Origin: Aequorivita sp.
GTDB taxonomy: Bacteria > Bacteroidota > Bacteroidia > Flavobacteriales > Flavobacteriaceae
Assembly (NCBI GenBank): GCA_002733915.1
Contig: NVXN01000003.1
Location: 189,207-198,644, forward strand
Direction: 5' to 3'
Length of the DNA stretch: 9,438 bases
Part shown: positions 5,538 through 9,438 of the stretch, piece by piece
Position numbering within the stretch: the first letter of the stretch is position 1
How the letters are laid out: each line of letters starts with the position of its first letter
Program-made: the position numbers and the translations under genes
The notes under the pieces: model-generated
The model's database searches: none
The model's input: only the letters and a program-made list of their open reading frames with translations
What the model was told of the DNA's origin: nothing

Positions 5538-5842
5538 TAAATGCTCCGTTCTATCGGTACCACAACCGCATGGATTGGGTTGTTGGTTTCCAACGTTTCA
5601 TTGAATTGAACCACTAAGCTGAAAAACAAATCAATCTTTTCATCCTCTGTAAAGGAGAAAAACATACTGCTGTCCGCCCCTCCTTTTTCTGATGGAAACC
5701 AACTGGAATTCATCATAAAGGAGGACGCGTTTTTATAGCCCTCAATATCGGAACCGCTGTAGCTCTCAATATTGGCTTTTTTGAAAAGTTGTAGCACGTC
5801 TTTCTGAAATTCGTCCACAACGGTTACTATCAATAGTTTCAT
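5537..5842 (-). CDS. PII-like (ferredoxin-fold) small protein downstream of RND permease
   Basis: This 101-residue cytoplasmic protein has a predicted beta-alpha-beta-beta-alpha-beta order: strand 'KLLIVTVV' (2-9), helix 'DEFQKDVLQLFKKA' (10-23), strand 'IESYSGSDIEGY' (25-36), an exposed segment with Ser/Gly/Lys (about 38-59), strand 'SMFFSFTE' (59-66), helix 'KIDLFFSLVVQFNETLE' (69-85) and strand 'HAVVVPIERSI' (91-101). This resembles the PII/CutA class, in which trimers with a mobile T-loop regulate transporters or bind small ligands; the middle segment would be the T-loop. No classical PII uridylylation or ATP motif is recognised. PII-like proteins beside RND metal-efflux genes have been described (PII-NG/DUF3240 types), and the position 86 bp after the RND permease fits the same logic. 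The family assignment is by fold pattern and context, not by a sequence match; the ligand is unknown. Confidence 0.75.
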   Translation of the reverse strand: MKLLIVTVVDEFQKDVLQLFKKANIESYSGSDIEGYKNASSFMMNSSWFPSEKGGADSSMFFSFTEDEKIDLFFSLVVQFNETLETNNPIHAVVVPIERSI

Positions 5843-5928
5843 CGGATTTATTTTTTATTGATTATTGTTATTTTTTATTTTCTGTCGAAATTATTTTTCG
5901 CGCGAATTACGATTAACGACTCACAGCT
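5843..5928. other. AT-rich spacer between permease and PII-like genes
   Basis: This 86-bp gap contains a direct repeat of TTATTTTTTATT (5848-5859 and 5868-5879), which on the minus strand forms an A-rich leader just before the PII-like start. It also holds a 10-bp palindrome, TTCGCGCGAA (5897-5906). No convincing terminator or promoter is seen, so co-transcription with the permease remains the simplest reading. Confidence 0.5.
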
Positions 5929-8900
5929 TTATTCTTTCTCCTCCTCAACTACCTCAACAGGTTCCTCGTCTATTGATTCAAAATTCTTTCGCTCAATCAT
6001 ATAATAAACCAACGGAACAACAAGCAACGTTAGCACAGTGGAAACAATCGTTCCACCCATAAGTGAAATTGCAAGCCCTTGGAAAATTGGATCGAATAGT
6101 ATTACAAATGCTCCAATAACCACCGTTCCCGCAGTTAATAAAATGGGAGTTGTTCGCACAGCGCCTGCTTCAATTACGGCTTGTTTTAACGGAATTCCCT
6201 CTGCGGTTCGCAGGTTTATAAAGTCAATTAAAAGCACCGAGTTTCGCACCATAATGCCCGCCAAGGCAATCATTCCAATGAAGGATGTTGCGGTAAAAAA
6301 CGCGCCCATAATCCAGTGGCCGAGCACAATTCCAATCAACGATAACGGAATGGCAACCATCATTACTATAGGCGCCTTAAAGTTTTGGAACCACCCAACG
6401 ATCAAGATGTAAATGATGATGATTACGCCCAAAAAGGCAATTCCCAAATCGCGGAATACTTCCAGTGTAATTTGCCATTCCCCATCCCATTTTACGGTAA
6501 AATCATCTTCGTGTTCGGGTTGCTGCAAATACAGTTCATTCATTTTATAACCTGCTGGCAGTTCTATATTGTTAAGCTTATCTGTCATTCCCAAAATGGC
6601 GTAAACCGGACTTTCAAGCTCGCCCGCCATATCTGCCAAGACATAAACCACCCGCTTTTGGTTTTTACGGTAAATGCTTTTTGCACGGGTGCTTTCCTGC
6701 ACCGTTACCAAATCGCCCACCGAAACCATATTGCCCTGTTTTGAAGCAATCTTCAACTGTGAAATATCCTGGATGGTAGATTTTTCCTTTTCATCCAAAG
6801 CGAGTAATATTCCCACTTGATTGGAAGCGTTTTCAGCATATAGATTGGTTACGGGCCTGTCTGAAAGTGCCATATTCATTGTGTAAACAATCTGTTGTGG
6901 TGCTACGCCGTAGCGCATTGCCTTTTCTTTATCCATGATGAATTCGTATTCTATTTGGTCTGCTTCCACCATCCAATCCACATCTACCACATCTTGGGTT
7001 TCGTTCAATATGTTTTCAACTTTTTTAGCAACTTCTATTTGTTGGTCATAATCAGGGCCATAGATTTCAGCTACGATTGTTGATAATACTGGAGGTCCTG
7101 GTGGCACTTCCACTATTTTCACATTTGCGCCAAACTTCCTTCCAATTTCCTGAATATGCGGCCTAAGCTGTTTTGCAATGTCGTGGCTCTGTTCGCTGCG
7201 GTCTTCCTTGCCTACCAAATTCACCTGAATATCGGCCATATTACTACCACCGCGAAGGTCGTAGTGACGCACCAAACCGTTAAAGGTTATTGGTGCCGAA
7301 GTACCCACATAATTTTGATAATTCACTACCAAGGGTTGTGTTGAAAGGTATTGTCCAATTTCACGCGCAACAACAGCGGTGCGTTCCAAAGTTGTGCCTT
7401 CAGGCATATCGATCACTACTTGCATTTCATTCTTATTGTCGAAAGGAAGCATTTTCACGGCAACCGATTTGGTAAAGAACATCATTATAGATCCTAAAAG
7501 CATCACGACGGTAATCCCCAAAAACAACCAACGCGTCTTTTTGTTTTCGATTAAAGGAGTTTCAAGTTTTGAATAAATCCTGTAGATGAAAGTACTTTCC
7601 AAAGGTTTTTCCACTTTCGGGGCCTTTCCCTTTTTCTCCTTTTCACGAAGAAAAATATAACCTAAATAGGGTGTGATTGTAAGTGCCACAAATAATGATA
7701 AAATCATTGCAATGGAAGCCCCAATCGGCATTGGCGACATATATGGTCCCATTAGTCCAGAAACAAAGGCCATTGGTAATACAGAAGCGATTACTGTAAA
7801 CGTTGCCAAAATGGTTGGGTTTCCTACTTCATTAATAGCATAAATGGCGGCCTGCTTAAACGGCAAGCGTTTCATTTTGAAATGCCGATGCATATTTTCC
7901 GCAATAATTATGGAGTCATCCACCACAATTCCCGTTACGAATACCAATGCGAAAAGTGTGATTCTGTTCAGCGTATAATCGAGTAAGTAGTAACTCAAAA
8001 GCGTTAGTGCAAACGTAATTGGCACCGAAAGAAAAACCACCAAACCACCGCGCCAGCCCATTGCGAGCATTACCACCAAGGTAACGGCAATGATGGCGCC
8101 AATGAGGTGCATCAACAGTTCCGATACTTTGTGGGAAGCTGTTTCCCCATAGTTACGGGTGATTTCTACATGAACATCATCGGGAATCAGATTGCTTCGC
8201 AAATGATCTACTTTATCGATAATCACATCCGCAATTTTCATCGCATCTGCGCCTTTTCTTTTTGCTACGGAAATGGTGACCGCGGGATATTCCGAAGGAT
8301 AATTTGAGATATTTTCACTCGCGCCACCAAAGCCAAAGGAAACATATTGCCTTGGGATTTCGGGCCCGTCAAAAATAGCTGCCACTTGCTTCAGATAGAT
8401 GGGCTGATTCTGCTGTACCCCAACCACCAAGTTTTCAACATCGGTTGCGGATTTTAGGAAATTTCCCGTCGTAACCAAAAACTCCGTATCGTTTTTATCA
8501 AAACTGCCCGAGCTCATTTGCTGGTTGTTGGCCTTTATCATTTCGGCAACGCCCAAAAAGTCGAGTCCGCTTGCAGCCAGCTTGTCCTTATCCAAAACAA
8601 CACGTAACTGTCTGTTTCTACCCCCTATTTTTTGAGTGGCGGAAACTTGCTTTACTTTTTCAATTTCCTGTGTAAGCTCGTCTGAAATTTGTTTCAGTTG
8701 AAAATCGTCATAATTCTCGCTCCAAAGTGTGATTCCAAGCATCGGAACATCATCAATAGCGCGGGGTTTTACAAGCGGCATGGTAACGCCTGGAGGCATT
8801 TGGTCCATATGCTTGTTCATTTCGTTATAAAGCTTTACGAAGGAACGCTCTATATCTTCCCCCACATAAAACTGAACGATTACCATTGCCCCTTCTTTTG

Positions 8901-9168
8901 AAGAGGTGGAATAAACATATTCAACCCCCGGAATATTGGAAACCAGTTTCTCCAAAGGTTTTACAACCCTTGATTCTACCTCGGTTGGTGAAGCGCCGGG
9001 ATAACCTACAAAGATGTCGGCCATTGCCACATCAATCTGTGGTTCTTCCTCGCGCGGTATTAAAAACGAGCTCCACACGCCTACGACCATAAACACGATC
9101 ATTAACAGCACCGTAAGCTTCGAGCCTATAAATAACTTGGCAATTTTGCCTGCTAATCCGTCCTTCAT
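5929..9168 (-). CDS. RND-family efflux permease (complete, 1079 residues)
   Basis: This is the inner-membrane proton-driven pump of a tripartite efflux system. The complete 1079-residue protein has the standard duplicated topology: TM1 at about 15-35, a large periplasmic loop to about 345, a six-helix block at about 350-508, then TM7 (about 546-565), a second loop to about 905, and a second block at about 908-1058. The TM4 relay is of the drug-exporter type, with Asp417-Asp418 in 'GIVVDDSIIIAEN', not the single-Asp pattern of CzcA/CusA metal pumps. In TM10 the lysine of AcrB (Lys940) is replaced by Arg975 in 'GIMVRNSVLLIDF'. The segment 'WDGEWQITLEVFRDLG' precedes TM8. The C-terminus is a strongly acidic tail (about 1062-1079). 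The gene starts 2 bp after the adaptor stop. The substrate is not identifiable; hydrophobic compounds or detoxification of a sulfur or oxidant product are possible, a metal ion less likely. Confidence 0.96.
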   Translation of the reverse strand: MKDGLAGKIAKLFIGSKLTVLLMIVFMVVGVWSSFLIPREEEPQIDVAMADIFVGYPGASPTEVESRVVKPLEKLVSNIPGVEYVYSTSSKEGAMVIVQFYVGEDIERSFVKLYNEMNKHMDQMPPGVTMPLVKPRAIDDVPMLGITLWSENYDDFQLKQISDELTQEIEKVKQVSATQKIGGRNRQLRVVLDKDKLAASGLDFLGVAEMIKANNQQMSSGSFDKNDTEFLVTTGNFLKSATDVENLVVGVQQNQPIYLKQVAAIFDGPEIPRQYVSFGFGGASENISNYPSEYPAVTISVAKRKGADAMKIADVIIDKVDHLRSNLIPDDVHVEITRNYGETASHKVSELLMHLIGAIIAVTLVVMLAMGWRGGLVVFLSVPITFALTLLSYYLLDYTLNRITLFALVFVTGIVVDDSIIIAENMHRHFKMKRLPFKQAAIYAINEVGNPTILATFTVIASVLPMAFVSGLMGPYMSPMPIGASIAMILSLFVALTITPYLGYIFLREKEKKGKAPKVEKPLESTFIYRIYSKLETPLIENKKTRWLFLGITVVMLLGSIMMFFTKSVAVKMLPFDNKNEMQVVIDMPEGTTLERTAVVAREIGQYLSTQPLVVNYQNYVGTSAPITFNGLVRHYDLRGGSNMADIQVNLVGKEDRSEQSHDIAKQLRPHIQEIGRKFGANVKIVEVPPGPPVLSTIVAEIYGPDYDQQIEVAKKVENILNETQDVVDVDWMVEADQIEYEFIMDKEKAMRYGVAPQQIVYTMNMALSDRPVTNLYAENASNQVGILLALDEKEKSTIQDISQLKIASKQGNMVSVGDLVTVQESTRAKSIYRKNQKRVVYVLADMAGELESPVYAILGMTDKLNNIELPAGYKMNELYLQQPEHEDDFTVKWDGEWQITLEVFRDLGIAFLGVIIIIYILIVGWFQNFKAPIVMMVAIPLSLIGIVLGHWIMGAFFTATSFIGMIALAGIMVRNSVLLIDFINLRTAEGIPLKQAVIEAGAVRTTPILLTAGTVVIGAFVILFDPIFQGLAISLMGGTIVSTVLTLLVVPLVYYMIERKNFESIDEEPVEVVEEEKE

Positions 9169-9170
9169 GA

Positions 9171-9438
9171 CTATTGTTTAATGGTTATTTTCGCTCCGTT
9201 GAATAACTTTCCTTCGGAGGAAATAATATAATTTTCATCTGCTGCCAAACCTGAAAGTACTTCCACCTTATCGCCGAACGTTCTTCCCAATCGCAACCAA
9301 CGCAGTAAAGCGGTATTGCTTTGGCTCACGGTGTAAATCCCGGTTAATTGTCCGCGTTTTACTAAGGCTTCCTGTGGCACCAAAATTGTGGTAACATCTG
9401 CTTTCCTTTCTATAGGAAACTGAACCGTGGCGTACATA
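9171..9438 (-). CDS. RND periplasmic adaptor (membrane fusion protein), C-terminal end (partial)
   Basis: The last 89 codons or so of the adaptor are present; the gene continues past the right edge. 'MYATVQFPIERKADVTTILVPQEALVKRGQLTGIYTV' is the typical end of the beta-barrel domain and entry to the membrane-proximal domain: a 'G(M/L)..V.(F/L)' strand, then 'vP..Al...g....V.vv'. 'LRLGRTFGDKVEVLSGLAADENYIISSEGKLFNGAKITI' is the family's final 'G..G...ev..GL..G..vv..g...l.dG..v'. The ATG near the edge is internal, not a start. The stop TAG lies 2 bp before the permease ATG, so the two are translationally coupled. The adaptor would bridge the permease to an outer-membrane channel encoded further right. 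Confidence 0.93.
   Translation of the reverse strand, partial: MYATVQFPIERKADVTTILVPQEALVKRGQLTGIYTVSQSNTALLRWLRLGRTFGDKVEVLSGLAADENYIISSEGKLFNGAKITIKQ

Noticed and set aside
5929..9168. Heavy-metal RND pump (CzcA/CusA) as identity of the permease
   Set aside because: TM4 has the Asp-Asp pair of drug-type exporters, not the single-Asp metal-pump pattern; only the PII-like neighbour recalls metal-efflux operons.

Overview
The window looks like a piece of a Flavobacteriaceae (Bacteroidetes) chromosome. The reasons are a moderately AT-rich composition, A-rich leaders without clear Shine-Dalgarno sequences, a promoter element of the Bacteroidetes type (TAnnTTTG), and protein sequences of flavobacterial flavour. 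Genus cannot be fixed from the sequence alone. No RNA genes, CRISPR arrays, insertion sequences or phage genes were seen.

Layout from left to right. A PAS-domain sensor histidine kinase (minus strand, cut by the left edge) diverges from a plus-strand run: a small TerB-like protein, a DUF3298-type lipoprotein, then a tightly packed trxA-deoC-deoD cluster with overlapping gene ends. A convergent terminator region (about 3903-3972) separates this from minus-strand genes. These are a two-gene stress operon (ribosome hibernation factor hpf followed by a tandem-domain universal stress protein), a small DUF2892 membrane protein, a 101-residue PII-like protein, a complete RND efflux permease of 1079 residues, and the C-terminal end of its periplasmic adaptor, cut by the right edge.

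How the genes fit together. DeoD and DeoC catalyse two steps of deoxynucleoside salvage; the mutase DeoB that links them is not in the window. HPF and USP would shut down ribosomes and buffer stress. Their shared upstream region has a good -7 element and, about 40 bp upstream of the predicted start, a perfect 14-bp dyad of the CRP/FNR half-site spacing. The adaptor and permease genes are separated by 2 bp and are followed on the same strand by the PII-like and DUF2892 genes. This suggests an RND efflux operon with a small soluble regulator and a small membrane accessory protein, which is the best candidate for a little-described system here.

Several intergenic stretches carry tandem repeats with a 7-bp period but different unit sequences (2198-2236, 5233-5246, 5457-5484, 5524-5537). 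This recurring pattern is not explained by the genes.
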